A stretch of DNA of 64,000 nt from [Pasteurella] aerogenes (GCA_900637275.1 LR134362.1:558001-622000); one strand, 5' to 3'; counted from the first letter of the stretch, positions 8,393 to 17,216 are shown. The notes: generated by a model not told the origin, from the letters alone. Program-made: numbers and translations.

Positions 8393-8809
8393 TTATTTGA
8401 TTTGTACAAAGCGACCGCGACTGTGATGAAGTAAGGTTTTCATCAAATTTTCATTTTGCTGCGTCGTTTTGCATTTTCCTTTTAATTCAATAAATTGCAT
8501 TCGTAAATGATCCAATTCATGAATACGTTTGGCGATTTGTTTAATATGTCGATCTAAGATACTGTTAATTTTTTCTGCTTGTTCTTTCTCCGCATCTTCC
8601 AAGCCTAAAATCTGCTTGATTTCATTTAGTGAAATATCCAACGAGCGACAGTAACAAATAAAGGCTAAACGTTTAAGGTGCTGTTCGTTATAAATACGAA
8701 AATTGCCGGCAGTTCTTTCCGCTTTCGGCAATAAACCTTGTTTTTCATAAAAGCGAATTGCCTCAATACTGCACCCAATAGTTTTTGCTAGTTGACCTAT
8801 TTTCATCAT
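8393..8809 (-). CDS. nimR: NimR-type MerR-family nickel-responsive regulator
   Basis: This 138-residue MerR-family protein has an N-terminal winged HTH (MKIGQLAKTIGCSIEAIRFYEKQGLLP), then a long coiled-coil dimerisation helix (about residues 75-110) and a short C-terminal metal-site region. It has the YCRSLDISLNEI segment and one cysteine in KGKCK. It lacks the second C-terminal cysteine usual in Cd/Pb/Zn sensors of the family. It is divergent from nikKLMQO, the position of nimR in Haemophilus influenzae, where NimR is the nickel-dependent regulator of that operon. The nickel assignment rests on this synteny; a CadR-like role is the alternative. Confidence 0.8.
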   Translation of the reverse strand: MMKIGQLAKTIGCSIEAIRFYEKQGLLPKAERTAGNFRIYNEQHLKRLAFICYCRSLDISLNEIKQILGLEDAEKEQAEKINSILDRHIKQIAKRIHELDHLRMQFIELKGKCKTTQQNENLMKTLLHHSRGRFVQIK

Positions 8810-8833
8810 ATTGACAATCCTTTTAAAAATTAC

Positions 8834-8864
8834 TTGACTATGAAGTTACTTCATACTTTATGAT
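8834..8864 (+). promoter_or_regulatory. MerR-type nikK promoter with 19-bp spacer and operator dyad
   Basis: The -35 element TTGACT (8834-8839) and -10 element TATGAT (8859-8864) are separated by 19 bp, the over-long spacing that is the hallmark of MerR-regulated promoters. The spacer holds a perfect palindrome, ATGAAGT-T-ACTTCAT (8840-8854), where a MerR-family dimer would bind and untwist the DNA. It lies between nimR and nikK. Confidence 0.85.
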
Positions 8865-8896
8865 AACCGAAAATTGATCATAAAAGGGAAAAAATA

Positions 8897-9580
8897 ATGA
8901 AAAAAACTTGGTTAATTTTGACCGCACTTTTTTGGGGTTCACAAACTTATGCACACAATGTGTGGCTAGAAAATGTCAAAGATAATGCGCAACAATATGT
9001 TGTGAAATTTGGTCATACGGAAACGGAAAGTTATCCGCAAAAGAAATTAAAAGCAGTAAGCTGGTTGGATTTACAAGGAAAAATGCATGAAGCGAAATGG
9101 CAAATGCAAGCAGGCGAAGCGCACTTTTCTGCGCCGGACGCTGCTTTGGTATTTATGCAATTTGATAATGGGATTTGGTCGAAATTACCAAACGGCAAAT
9201 ATGTAGAAAAAAGCAAAAAACAAGCACCGGATGCGGTGTTAAGTATGAATGCCATGAAAGTCGGGAAACGTATTTTGCAATGGAATGATGCAGCCTTGCA
9301 GGCGCATCAACAAGAATATGAATTGGTGCCGCAAGCAGTGGCAAAAGCCGGCGAGAAATTAGCAATTTTGGTTTTATACCAAGGGAAACCCGTTGCTAAT
9401 ATCAAGGTGGGCAGTGGCGAAGATCAACCTTTTGTGTTAACAGATGAAAAAGGTATTGCACATTTTGATGTGAAAGCCGGTGATAATCGAGTGTGGGCGG
9501 AGTTTACGGAAACCGGCACGGATAACCCAGATTACACGGAACGTAGTATTGAATATTTATTAACTTTTGATGCAAAATAA
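8897..9580 (+). CDS. nikK: NikK, periplasmic nickel-binding component of the Nik importer
   Basis: This 227-residue secreted protein of the DUF4198 type belongs to the NikKLMQO energy-coupling-factor nickel importer of Haemophilus. A signal peptide spans residues 1-19 (MKKTWLILTALFWGSQTYA), so the mature protein would begin with His20 (HNVWLE), a plausible N-terminal nickel ligand. The C-terminal part is an immunoglobulin-like DUF4198 domain (GKPVANIKVGSGEDQPF). The uptake signal at 8931-8939 encodes part of the signal-peptide core. It is first gene of the operon behind the MerR-type promoter, and its stop overlaps the nikL start by one base. Confidence 0.88.
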   Translation: MKKTWLILTALFWGSQTYAHNVWLENVKDNAQQYVVKFGHTETESYPQKKLKAVSWLDLQGKMHEAKWQMQAGEAHFSAPDAALVFMQFDNGIWSKLPNGKYVEKSKKQAPDAVLSMNAMKVGKRILQWNDAALQAHQQEYELVPQAVAKAGEKLAILVLYQGKPVANIKVGSGEDQPFVLTDEKGIAHFDVKAGDNRVWAEFTETGTDNPDYTERSIEYLLTFDAK

Positions 9581-10077
9581 TGAAAATTCTTAAAATTTTA
9601 ACCGCACTTTTTGTTTTATTTAGTAGTCAATCCCTGTGGGCGCACAGTCTTTATTTATTTGCGCAATATGACGGAAAAGAGATTAGCGGTAAGGCATATT
9701 ATTCCGATTTGTCACCGGCGACGGAAACCTATGTGGCGGTGTATCAACAAGATAAAACGAACATCGTTACCGAAGGGCAAACGGATAAACAGGGTGAGTT
9801 TCATTTTCCGTTGCAAGGCGAAGGCATTTATCGGGTTGAAATTGAAGCGATGGAGGGGCATAAAGCAGTGGCGTATGCGGCAAATGTGATACCTCAAGCG
9901 GCTAATGAGACTTCCAGTTTAGCGTCGAATGCTAGCGATGAGTTAATGCTGGTGCGGGCGGATATTGCGAAATTGCAAGATAAAATTTATTTTCGAGATA
10001 TTTTGGGTGGCATCGGTTATATTGTCGGCTTTTTGGGGTTATGGGCATGGTGGCAATCCCGTCGGCAGTCTAAATAA
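9580..10077 (+). CDS. nikL: NikL, membrane-anchored accessory protein of the Nik nickel importer
   Basis: This 165-residue protein has a signal peptide (residues 1-21, ending SLWA), a mature end starting with His22 (HSLYLF), an immunoglobulin-like periplasmic domain and a C-terminal membrane anchor (DILGGIGYIVGFLGLWAWW). In Haemophilus NikL acts with NikK and NikM as part of the nickel-recruiting side of the transporter. It is translationally coupled to nikK (TAATG) and followed by nikM after 25 bp. Confidence 0.87.
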   Translation: MKILKILTALFVLFSSQSLWAHSLYLFAQYDGKEISGKAYYSDLSPATETYVAVYQQDKTNIVTEGQTDKQGEFHFPLQGEGIYRVEIEAMEGHKAVAYAANVIPQAANETSSLASNASDELMLVRADIAKLQDKIYFRDILGGIGYIVGFLGLWAWWQSRRQSK

Positions 10078-10102
10078 CATAAGTGAATAAAAGGGCGATA
10101 TT

Positions 10103-10720
10103 ATGCATTTATCTGAAGGCGTGTTACATCTTCCCGTGCTATTAAGTGGCGTGGGGTTGGCGATTGTAGGGACGGCGATTGGACTGCGCCAATTAAGCCA
10201 TGAGAAATTACCTTTAACTGCGCTATTTTCTGCTGCTTTTTTTGTCGCTGGTACCATTCACGTTCCTATTGGGATTGGCAGCGTACATCTGATCCTCAAT
10301 GGACTTGCCGGGCTATTTCTGGGTTGGACAGTATTTCCGGCGTTTTTGATCGCTTTAGTGCTACAAGTGCTATTTTTTTCCTTCGGCGGTTTTGCAGTAT
10401 TAGGCGTTAATTTGTGCATTATGGCGTTGCCGGCAATTGTGGTGCATTATCTTTTCCGTACTTTTGTTTTTCAACATTCTTCTCCTAAATTAGGCATTAT
10501 CGGCTTTTGTGCCGGCGCGATCGGCGTATTAGGGGCGGCGTTGATAGCATCTGCTGCGTTAGCCTTGGACGGTGGCAAAAACTATTATGATCTGATTGGA
10601 TTATTATTTGTCACCCATTTGCCGGTGTTGTTGATTGATAGCTTAATCAGTAGCAGTATTTTATTGATGCTGGCAAAAATGTATCCTCTCGCGTTACGCC
10701 CGGTGGATTATTCCGAATGA
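10103..10720 (+). CDS. nikM: NikM (CbiM-like), substrate-specific membrane component of the nickel importer
   Basis: This 205-residue polytopic protein of the CbiM/NikM S-component family starts with the diagnostic MHLSEGVLH. The N-terminal Met-His pair and a nearby histidine bind the metal deep in the membrane, so the exact start matters and ATG 10103 is secure. Further hydrophobic segments include FFVAGTIHVPIGIGSVHLILNG. It selects Ni2+ and delivers it to NikQ/NikO. The end overlaps nikQ by 4 nt. Confidence 0.93.
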   Translation: MHLSEGVLHLPVLLSGVGLAIVGTAIGLRQLSHEKLPLTALFSAAFFVAGTIHVPIGIGSVHLILNGLAGLFLGWTVFPAFLIALVLQVLFFSFGGFAVLGVNLCIMALPAIVVHYLFRTFVFQHSSPKLGIIGFCAGAIGVLGAALIASAALALDGGKNYYDLIGLLFVTHLPVLLIDSLISSSILLMLAKMYPLALRPVDYSE

Positions 10721-11331
10721 AATTGATCTTTTTTCCACCGCACTTTCGCTTAATCGCTTTATTTATCGCCGGATTACTTATCAGTACCTTGGCACAAGTT
10801 TGGCTTTTAAGTTGGCTGAATGCGATTTGTTTTTTAGCCTTATGGGCGTGGTTATGTTGGCGTGGCAACGCAATGTTGCCTTATGCTAAGCGGTTTTTTG
10901 CGCTTTATGTTTTTATTGCCTTGATTTGGTTAACCTTAAGCTGGCAACTCACTCCACAAGGGTGGCAGCCAAACCCGCAAGGCATACACACCGCTTTGCT
11001 GATTAGCTTAAAAATGCATTTATTGCTGTGTTTGATCCAGTTGTTGTTGATGGATATTTCCGATACGATTTTGGTGCAAGCAGTGAGCCGGTTGCCTTTA
11101 CCGAAAAAATTGATTTCTTTATTCGTGCTAACTGTGCGCTATATTGCGCTGTTATCCGAAACCCAGCGCAAAATGAGTATCGCAATGCGCGCGCGTGGTT
11201 ATCGTCACCGTTGTCATCGTCGTACGTTGTATGTAATCACGCAGCAAGTTACATTGTTATTAATCAAAGCATTAACGAAAACGGAAAAAGCGCAAATGGC
11301 GCTTAAAGCAAGAGGATTTCGCGCGGACTAA
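10717..11331 (+). CDS. nikQ: NikQ (CbiQ-like), transmembrane T-component of the nickel importer
   Basis: This 204-residue membrane protein has about five hydrophobic segments and two coupling helices with Ala-Arg-Gly signatures near the C-terminus (AMRARGYRHRCHRR and ALKARGFRAD). These contact the ATPase in ECF transporters. The start ATGA overlaps the nikM stop. An uptake signal (10737-10745) lies inside the first codons. The protein is the energy-coupling link between NikM and NikO. Confidence 0.93.
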   Translation: MKLIFFPPHFRLIALFIAGLLISTLAQVWLLSWLNAICFLALWAWLCWRGNAMLPYAKRFFALYVFIALIWLTLSWQLTPQGWQPNPQGIHTALLISLKMHLLLCLIQLLLMDISDTILVQAVSRLPLPKKLISLFVLTVRYIALLSETQRKMSIAMRARGYRHRCHRRTLYVITQQVTLLLIKALTKTEKAQMALKARGFRAD

Positions 11332-11352
11332 GGTGCGCGGCAAGAGAATAAT

Positions 11353-11985
11353 ATGGTATTAGCGGTTCATAATTTACATATTCATCTACATCACCAGCCC
11401 ATCATCCAAGGTGTAAGTTTTCGTTTGCAACCACAACAACGTTTATTTTTACAGGGCGACATTGGCGCAGGAAAATCTACGTTATTGCATAGTTTGCTGG
11501 GTTTTGTGCCGATTTCTCAAGGTGAAATTCACTGGTTTGGGCAATGTTGTCGGCAAGAAAAAGAATTTCAGTCCATTCGCGGCGCGCAAGTGGGTATTTG
11601 TTTTCAGCAAGCAGAAGATCAATTATTCGGACCGACAGTACTAGATGACGTTGCTTTTGGGTTGCTTAATTTGGGTATCTCGCGAGAGTGTGCGTATAAA
11701 CAAGCCTTGACACAGTTGGAACAATTAGACATTGCGCATTTAAAGGATCGTTCGGTAAATTGGCTTTCCGGCGGTGAAAAAAATTTTGTTGCGCTCGCTG
11801 GCGTTTTGGTGATGCGTCCGAAAGTGCTGTTATTAGACGAGCCGACCAACAATTTAGCACAAAAAAATATCGAAAAATTGACCGCACTTTTACGTTCCCT
11901 TGCCTTGCCGATGTTGATTGCATCTCATGATCAAGGATTTGTTCAAGCGTTGGCGGACGATTGTTTGCTGCTGAAAAATGCTTGA
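11353..11985 (+). CDS. nikO: NikO (CbiO-like), ATP-binding protein of the nickel importer
   Basis: This 210-residue ABC ATPase carries Walker A GDIGAGKSTLLHSLLG at about residues 36-51, Q-loop ICFQQAEDQLFGPTVLDDVAFG (the ECF-type form with FGPTV), signature LSGGEKNFVALAGVL and Walker B VLLLDEPTNNL. It is slightly shorter than many CbiO proteins. It is last gene of nikKLMQO, with a terminator-like hairpin 86 bp downstream. Confidence 0.93.
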   Translation: MVLAVHNLHIHLHHQPIIQGVSFRLQPQQRLFLQGDIGAGKSTLLHSLLGFVPISQGEIHWFGQCCRQEKEFQSIRGAQVGICFQQAEDQLFGPTVLDDVAFGLLNLGISRECAYKQALTQLEQLDIAHLKDRSVNWLSGGEKNFVALAGVLVMRPKVLLLDEPTNNLAQKNIEKLTALLRSLALPMLIASHDQGFVQALADDCLLLKNA

Positions 11986-12070
11986 TTTTCACCATGTTAT
12001 CTCTTCGATTTCATTTCTGATAACTTCAATAAATTCTATTTAAATCAAACAGATAATTTTATTTTATAGG

Positions 12071-12098
12071 AATTTCAGTGAATGACTGAAATTTTTTT
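12071..12098 (+). terminator. Terminator of the nikKLMQO operon
   Basis: AATTTCAGT (12071-12079) and ACTGAAATT (12085-12093) form a perfect 9-bp stem with a 5-nt loop, followed by TTTTTT. It lies in the 306-bp AT-rich gap between nikO and urtA, which otherwise shows only the urtA promoter region. Confidence 0.8.
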
Positions 12099-12194
12099 AC
12101 CTATTTTTAAATTATGTTTATTTCACTTAATTTACAAAATTATTAGTTATTATATTTAAAATTTATATTTTTAATAGATTTTATCTAAAAAATG

Positions 12195-12223
12195 TTGATC
12201 TATGTTAAATAAGATCATAATAT
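12195..12223 (+). promoter_or_regulatory. Candidate sigma-70 promoter of urtA
   Basis: TTGATC (12195-12200), a 17-bp spacer and TAATAT (12218-12223) form a reasonable promoter about 70 bp before urtA. A short inverted repeat, CTCGCTA-CTG-TAGTGAG (12233-12249, one G-T pair), lies in the predicted leader and could be an operator or leader hairpin. Found by eye, with no experimental support. Confidence 0.45.
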
Positions 12224-12291
12224 AAATTCAGGCTCGCTACTGTAGTGAGTGATTTAGCTGATTTTTATTCTATTTTATTGGAGAGCGTCTT

Positions 12292-13569
12292 ATGAAAAAA
12301 CATCTTGTAAAAACCCTTTTATGTTCGTCGCTACTTGCTTTTGGTGTCAGTAGTTTTTCGATGGCAGCCGAAGATACAATTAAAGTAGGCGTGTTGCATT
12401 CTTTATCCGGCAGCATGGCGATTTCGGAATCTGCTTTGAAAGATACGGTATTGATGTTAATTGATGAACAAAACCAAAAAGGCGGTGTGTTAGGCAAAAA
12501 ATTAGAGCCTGTTGTTGTTGATCCTGCGTCAAACTGGCCTTTATTTGCCGAGAAAGCACGTGAACTGTTGGCAAAAGATAAAGTGGCAGTGACCTTTGGC
12601 GGTTGGACTTCGGTTTCACGTAAATCCGTTTTGCCGGTGTACGAAGAATTAAATGGCATTTTGTTTTATCCGGTGCAATGGGAAGGGCAAGAATCTTCAA
12701 AAAATATTTTCTATACCGGCGCCACACCAAATCAACAAGCCATTCCCGCGGTAGATTATTTATTAGCACAAGGTATTCAACGTTTTGCTTTGCTTGGCAC
12801 GGATTATGTTTATCCAAGAACCACCAATAAATTATTGGAAGCCTATTTGCAAACGAAAGGAATAGATAAAAAAGACATTATGGTGAATTACACGCCATTT
12901 AGTTTCTCTGATTGGCAATCCATTGTTTCTGATGTGAAGAAATTTTCCGCAGAAGGTAAGAAAACAGCTGTTATTTCAACCATTAATGGTGATGCTAACG
13001 TGCCATTTTACAAAGAATTGGCGAACCAAAATGTGACGCCAGAGCAAGTGCCGGTGATTGCTTTTTCTGTGGGTGAACAAGAATTATCCGGTATTGATAC
13101 TAAACCGCTAGTGGGACATTTAGCTGCATGGAACTATTTCCAAAGTGTTTCCACCCCAGAAAATGAGACTTTTATTCAATCTTGGAAACGCTATAAAAAA
13201 GATGAGAAAGCGGTAACCAATGATCCAATGGAGGCAACTTATATTGGGTTTAATATGTGGGTGAAAGCGGTGGAAAAAGCCGGTACAACGGATTCAGAGG
13301 CCGTGCAAAAGGCGTTGATTGGTGTCGAAGTGCCTAACTTAAGCGGTGGAATGGCGAAAATGTTGCCGAGCCATGATATTTCCAAACCGGTATTAATTGG
13401 CGAAATTCAAGATGATGGACAATTTGTTATTGTGGAACAAACGGATTTAGTGGATGGCGAAGCATGGTCTCCATTATTGCCGGAATCTAAAAATCTTGTC
13501 GCTGATTGGTCAGAAACAGTGCAATGCGGTGCATTTGATAAAGTGGCTAAGGTTTGTACCACTAAATAA
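12292..13569 (+). CDS. urtA: UrtA, periplasmic urea-binding protein
   Basis: This 425-residue type I periplasmic binding protein is the urea receptor of the UrtABCDE ABC importer. A signal peptide covers about residues 1-25 (ending SFSMA). The mature part starts with the UrtA-typical EDTIKVGVLHSLSGSMAISE and continues with FGGWTSVSRKSVLPVYEELNGILFYPVQWEGQESS. It is first of five urt genes, directly upstream of urease, so its ligand is most likely urea rather than an amino acid. The strong site GGAGAG precedes the start. Confidence 0.95.
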   Translation: MKKHLVKTLLCSSLLAFGVSSFSMAAEDTIKVGVLHSLSGSMAISESALKDTVLMLIDEQNQKGGVLGKKLEPVVVDPASNWPLFAEKARELLAKDKVAVTFGGWTSVSRKSVLPVYEELNGILFYPVQWEGQESSKNIFYTGATPNQQAIPAVDYLLAQGIQRFALLGTDYVYPRTTNKLLEAYLQTKGIDKKDIMVNYTPFSFSDWQSIVSDVKKFSAEGKKTAVISTINGDANVPFYKELANQNVTPEQVPVIAFSVGEQELSGIDTKPLVGHLAAWNYFQSVSTPENETFIQSWKRYKKDEKAVTNDPMEATYIGFNMWVKAVEKAGTTDSEAVQKALIGVEVPNLSGGMAKMLPSHDISKPVLIGEIQDDGQFVIVEQTDLVDGEAWSPLLPESKNLVADWSETVQCGAFDKVAKVCTTK

Positions 13570-13622
13570 TCCTTTTCCGGGACCGTTCGGTTCCGGAGAT
13601 TTCAGAACATAGGGAAAGTAAA

Positions 13623-15260
13623 ATGTTTAGGCTAGCTTCTTGCGTGAGTCAGCGCTATTTATTGCCTTTTTGGCTGTGCTTTTGTTTGTTATTCCCCGCT
13701 TTATCTTGGGCAGAAACGGCAGACAGTGCGGTCAAAAATCAACCAGTTTTATCGCAATCAATTGAAATGTTAAGCGGTAAAGATTTTCGGCAAAAACGTC
13801 AGGCGGTAGAAGATATTGCACAATCAAATCATGTGCAATCTTCGTTTATTTTGACCGCACTTTTAAACGGAAATTTGTTTTCCGATGGACGTCTCTTGTA
13901 TGTCGAGAAAACAGAAAATAACCAGCGTCGTTATCAACGGGTTGGGGAGGATTCGTTGCTAGCGGAAAAGCCAGCCGCTGTACAAAAAGTTATCATTAAT
14001 AATGCCATTCGCACTTGGCTAAACGGGTATTTTGCTCAATTGAAATTGACGCAAGGCAGCAAAGAGGAACGTTTGCAAGCTATTCAACAATTATTAGCGA
14101 AAAACGACAGTGCTGCGGTTGCGTTGGTGAAACAGGTGATGGTGAATGAAAAGGATCCGTCGATCAATCAATTGATGCAGCTTTATGTGGCGCGTGCGGA
14201 TTTAACATCGGCGGATGTAACGCGTCATTTGGCGGCAATTGAGATCTTGCAGAAATCTGCGTTAGCGGAAGATGTGACCTTATTACAGAATTATCTTGCG
14301 CATGCGCCTTCTGAAGCCTTGCAGGCAAAAGCAGAGGCTGCAATTGGCGATATAAAAACCAAGTTATCGCTTATTGATGGCGTACAAACCTTAAGTTATG
14401 GGCTAAGTTTGGGATCTGTTTTGATTTTAACCGCAATTGGCTTGGCGATTACTTTTGGTGTGATGGGCGTGATCAATATGGCGCATGGCGAGTTAATGAT
14501 GATTGGCGCTTATACAACGTATGTGGTGCAGCAATTAATGCCAAATCATTTAACTGCTTCATTGTTTGTGGCATTACCGGCGGCATTTTTAGTGTCGGCG
14601 TTGATTGGGATATTGATTGAGCGCGGTGTGGTTCGTCATCTGTATGGCAGACCGCTAGAAACCTTATTGGCAACTTTTGGCGTCAGCTTAATTTTGCAAC
14701 AGGCAGTACGTTCGATTTTTTCACCGCTTAACCGTTTAGTGCAAACACCAGAATTTATGAGTGGCGAATGGGTGATAATGCCGGGATTATCAATCACCTT
14801 AAACCGTGTCTCTATTTTCATCTTTTGTTTACTGTGTTTCTTTGCATTGTGGGTTTTAATGAAACGTTCTCGCTTAGGACTGGAAGTCGGGGCGGTATCG
14901 CAAAACCGGTATATGGCGCGTGCCATGGGGATCAATGATCAGAAAGTGGATATGTTGACCTTTGGTTTAGGATCGGGCATTGCCGGGGTTGCGGGTGTGG
15001 CGCTTTCCCAGTTGACGAACGTTGGACCAAACTTGGGGCAACAATATATTGTGGATTCTTTTATGGTGGTGGTGACCGGTGGCGTTGGCAATTTATGGGG
15101 AACCTTGTTTTCCGGATTTGGTTTGGGCATTTTAAATAAATTCCTTGAGCCGACATTCGGTGCGGTATTGGCTAAAGCGTTGGTATTGGTGTTGATTATT
15201 ATGTTTATTCAAAAATATCCAAGAGGATTATTTCCACAAAAAGGGAGGGCGGTAGAATGA
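13623..15260 (+). CDS. urtB: UrtB, urea ABC transporter permease with N-terminal extension
   Basis: This 545-residue protein has a signal-like hydrophobic N-terminus (LPFWLCFCLLFPALSWAETA) and a long soluble helical region to about residue 245. A LivH-type permease domain follows (GLSLGSVLILTAIGLAITFGVMGVINMAHGELMMIGAYTT). The UrtB family is known for this extra N-terminal domain compared with LivH. The permease half has eight or more hydrophobic segments. The gene overlaps urtC by 4 nt. An uptake signal lies at 13854-13862. Confidence 0.94.
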   Translation: MFRLASCVSQRYLLPFWLCFCLLFPALSWAETADSAVKNQPVLSQSIEMLSGKDFRQKRQAVEDIAQSNHVQSSFILTALLNGNLFSDGRLLYVEKTENNQRRYQRVGEDSLLAEKPAAVQKVIINNAIRTWLNGYFAQLKLTQGSKEERLQAIQQLLAKNDSAAVALVKQVMVNEKDPSINQLMQLYVARADLTSADVTRHLAAIEILQKSALAEDVTLLQNYLAHAPSEALQAKAEAAIGDIKTKLSLIDGVQTLSYGLSLGSVLILTAIGLAITFGVMGVINMAHGELMMIGAYTTYVVQQLMPNHLTASLFVALPAAFLVSALIGILIERGVVRHLYGRPLETLLATFGVSLILQQAVRSIFSPLNRLVQTPEFMSGEWVIMPGLSITLNRVSIFIFCLLCFFALWVLMKRSRLGLEVGAVSQNRYMARAMGINDQKVDMLTFGLGSGIAGVAGVALSQLTNVGPNLGQQYIVDSFMVVVTGGVGNLWGTLFSGFGLGILNKFLEPTFGAVLAKALVLVLIIMFIQKYPRGLFPQKGRAVE

Positions 15261-16381
15261 TGAATTCGGTCATCTTACGGTTTTTTCGCCAAGAACCGAT
15301 GCTAGGAAAATGTACGTTGCTGTTTTTGGTCGGGTTGCTGATTATTGTTCCTTTGGGCAATTTAGTGATCCCGCAAGACAATGTGTTGCATATTTCGACT
15401 TACAGCGTGACGCTGTTAGGTAAATATTTATGCTATGCCTTATTAGCACTTGCCATTGATTTGTGTTGGGGATATTTAGGTATTTTAAGCTTAGGACATG
15501 GGGCATTTTTTGCTTTGGGCGGTTATGCAATGGGAATGTATTTAACTCGTGAAATTGGTGAGCAAGGCAGTTATGGTAACGCTGCATTGCCGGATTTTAT
15601 GGTATTTCTCAACTGGGATAGCCTACCTTGGTTTTGGCAAGGCAGTGATTCTGTGTGGTGGATGCTGTTGATGCCATGGTTTGTGCCGGGATTACTTGCC
15701 TTTATTTTCGGTTGGTTTTGTTTTCGTTCTAGAGTTTCTGGCGTTTATTTGTCGATTATTACGCAAGCTATGACTTTTGCATTATCGTTAACTTTTTATC
15801 GCAACGAAATGGGCTTTGGTGGCAACAATGGGTTAACGGATTTTAAAGCGCTGTTCGGTTTTTCTTTGCAATCTGATAACGTACGTGTGGCATTATTTGT
15901 TTTAAGTGCTATTGCGGTATTTGTAGCTTATGCTTTTTTACGCAGTATTATGCATTCGCGTTTGGGAAAAGCGGTGATTGCAGTGCGCGATGCTGAAATG
16001 CGTACACGTTTTGTCGGTTTTAAAGTGGAAAATATCAAATTAGCTATTTTTGTTTTATCCGCCATGCTCGCTGGAATTGCCGGTGCTTTATATGTGCCGC
16101 AAGTTGGGATTATTAACCCGAGTGAATTTGATCCTATCAATTCTATTGAGATCATTATTTGGGTGGCACTTGGTGGGCGAGCGACCTTATATGGCGCAAT
16201 TATTGGTGCGTTTGCAGTGAACTATACCAAGAGTTTGTTAACAGTAGCATTTCCGGAAATTTGGCTATTTTTCTTAGGTGCTTTGTTTATTCTGGTCACT
16301 ATTTTCTTAAAACAAGGGCTTGCCGGCATAAATTGGCAACGTCGTCATTATTCCCTAAATAAGAAGGAAAGTGCGGTATGA
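15257..16381 (+). CDS. urtC: UrtC, urea ABC transporter permease
   Basis: This 374-residue LivM-type permease pairs with UrtB. Recognisable segments are LALAIDLCWGYLGILSLGHGAFFALGGYAMGMYL and NNGLTDFKALFGF, and the EAA-like loop is AVIAVRDAEMRTRFVGF. It starts with ATGATG overlapping the end of urtB and overlaps urtD by 4 nt, so the three are translationally coupled. A perfect uptake signal (16369-16377) occupies its last codons. Confidence 0.94.
   Translation: MMNSVILRFFRQEPMLGKCTLLFLVGLLIIVPLGNLVIPQDNVLHISTYSVTLLGKYLCYALLALAIDLCWGYLGILSLGHGAFFALGGYAMGMYLTREIGEQGSYGNAALPDFMVFLNWDSLPWFWQGSDSVWWMLLMPWFVPGLLAFIFGWFCFRSRVSGVYLSIITQAMTFALSLTFYRNEMGFGGNNGLTDFKALFGFSLQSDNVRVALFVLSAIAVFVAYAFLRSIMHSRLGKAVIAVRDAEMRTRFVGFKVENIKLAIFVLSAMLAGIAGALYVPQVGIINPSEFDPINSIEIIIWVALGGRATLYGAIIGAFAVNYTKSLLTVAFPEIWLFFLGALFILVTIFLKQGLAGINWQRRHYSLNKKESAV
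16369..16377 (+). repeat. DNA uptake signal abutting the urtD start codon
   Basis: A perfect AAGTGCGGT core ends one base before the urtD ATG (16378), within the end of urtC. It falls where the ribosome-binding site of urtD would be; the upstream AAGGAAAG probably serves that purpose. Confidence 0.9.
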
Positions 16382-17208
16382 AATTTGAACAAAAATTAGC
16401 TTCACAATTTAAGCCGAGGGTAGCCGATAAGCGTTTTGCCAATAAAAATATCAGCAAAGATGTGATTTTATATATGAACGCGGTATCAGTCAGTTTTGAT
16501 GGGTTTAAAGCCATTAATGATTTAAATTTAACCATTGATAAAGGCGAACTGCGCTGCATTATTGGGCCGAATGGCGCGGGGAAAACCACGATGATGGATA
16601 TTATCACCGGCAAAACCCGTCCAGATGAAGGTTCAGTGTATTTGGGGCAGCATTTAAATTTATTGCAGATGAGCGAAGCAGAAATTGTGTGCGCCGGCAT
16701 TGGGCGGAAATTTCAAAAACCGACATTGTTTGAATCTTTAAGTGTGTACGACAATTTATCTTTAGCCATTCATGGCAGTAAAAGTGTGTTTGCGTCTTAT
16801 TTCGGCAAATGGCGTAAATTAAATGGTGAGCAAAATGATTTTCTGCACAATGTGTTACAGATTATCGGATTGGCACATACTCGTGATGATCTTGCCGGCG
16901 TTTTGTCACATGGGCAAAAACAATGGTTGGAAATCGGGATGCTATTAATGCAGAAACCGCAATTACTCTTAATTGATGAGCCGGTGACGGGAATGACGCA
17001 TGGTGAAATTGAACGAACCGCGGAATTATTAACCGAACTTGCCGGTGAACAAGCGATTGTAGTGGTGGAACATGATATGGAATTTGTCCGTCAGATAGCG
17101 CGCAAGGTAACAGTGTTGCACCAAGGGCATATTTTAGCCGAGGGGTCATTAAGTGAGGTGCAAAATAACCCTCAAGTGATTGAAGTTTATTTGGGCGGCG
17201 GTCATTAG
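16378..17208 (+). CDS. urtD: UrtD, urea ABC transporter ATP-binding protein
   Basis: This 276-residue LivG-type ATPase has Walker A IGPNGAGKTTMMDIITGKTRP at about residues 62-82. The UrtD-specific stretch GIGRKFQKPTLFESLSVYDNLSLA follows, then a signature (VLSHGQKQWLEIGMLL) and Walker B LLLIDEPVTGMTH, with switch region VVVEHDMEFVR. The signature is LSHGQ rather than LSGGQ, which is normal for UrtD. Its partner ATPase UrtE follows after 8 bp. Confidence 0.95.
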   Translation: MKFEQKLASQFKPRVADKRFANKNISKDVILYMNAVSVSFDGFKAINDLNLTIDKGELRCIIGPNGAGKTTMMDIITGKTRPDEGSVYLGQHLNLLQMSEAEIVCAGIGRKFQKPTLFESLSVYDNLSLAIHGSKSVFASYFGKWRKLNGEQNDFLHNVLQIIGLAHTRDDLAGVLSHGQKQWLEIGMLLMQKPQLLLIDEPVTGMTHGEIERTAELLTELAGEQAIVVVEHDMEFVRQIARKVTVLHQGHILAEGSLSEVQNNPQVIEVYLGGGH

Positions 17209-17216
17209 GAGGAAGG

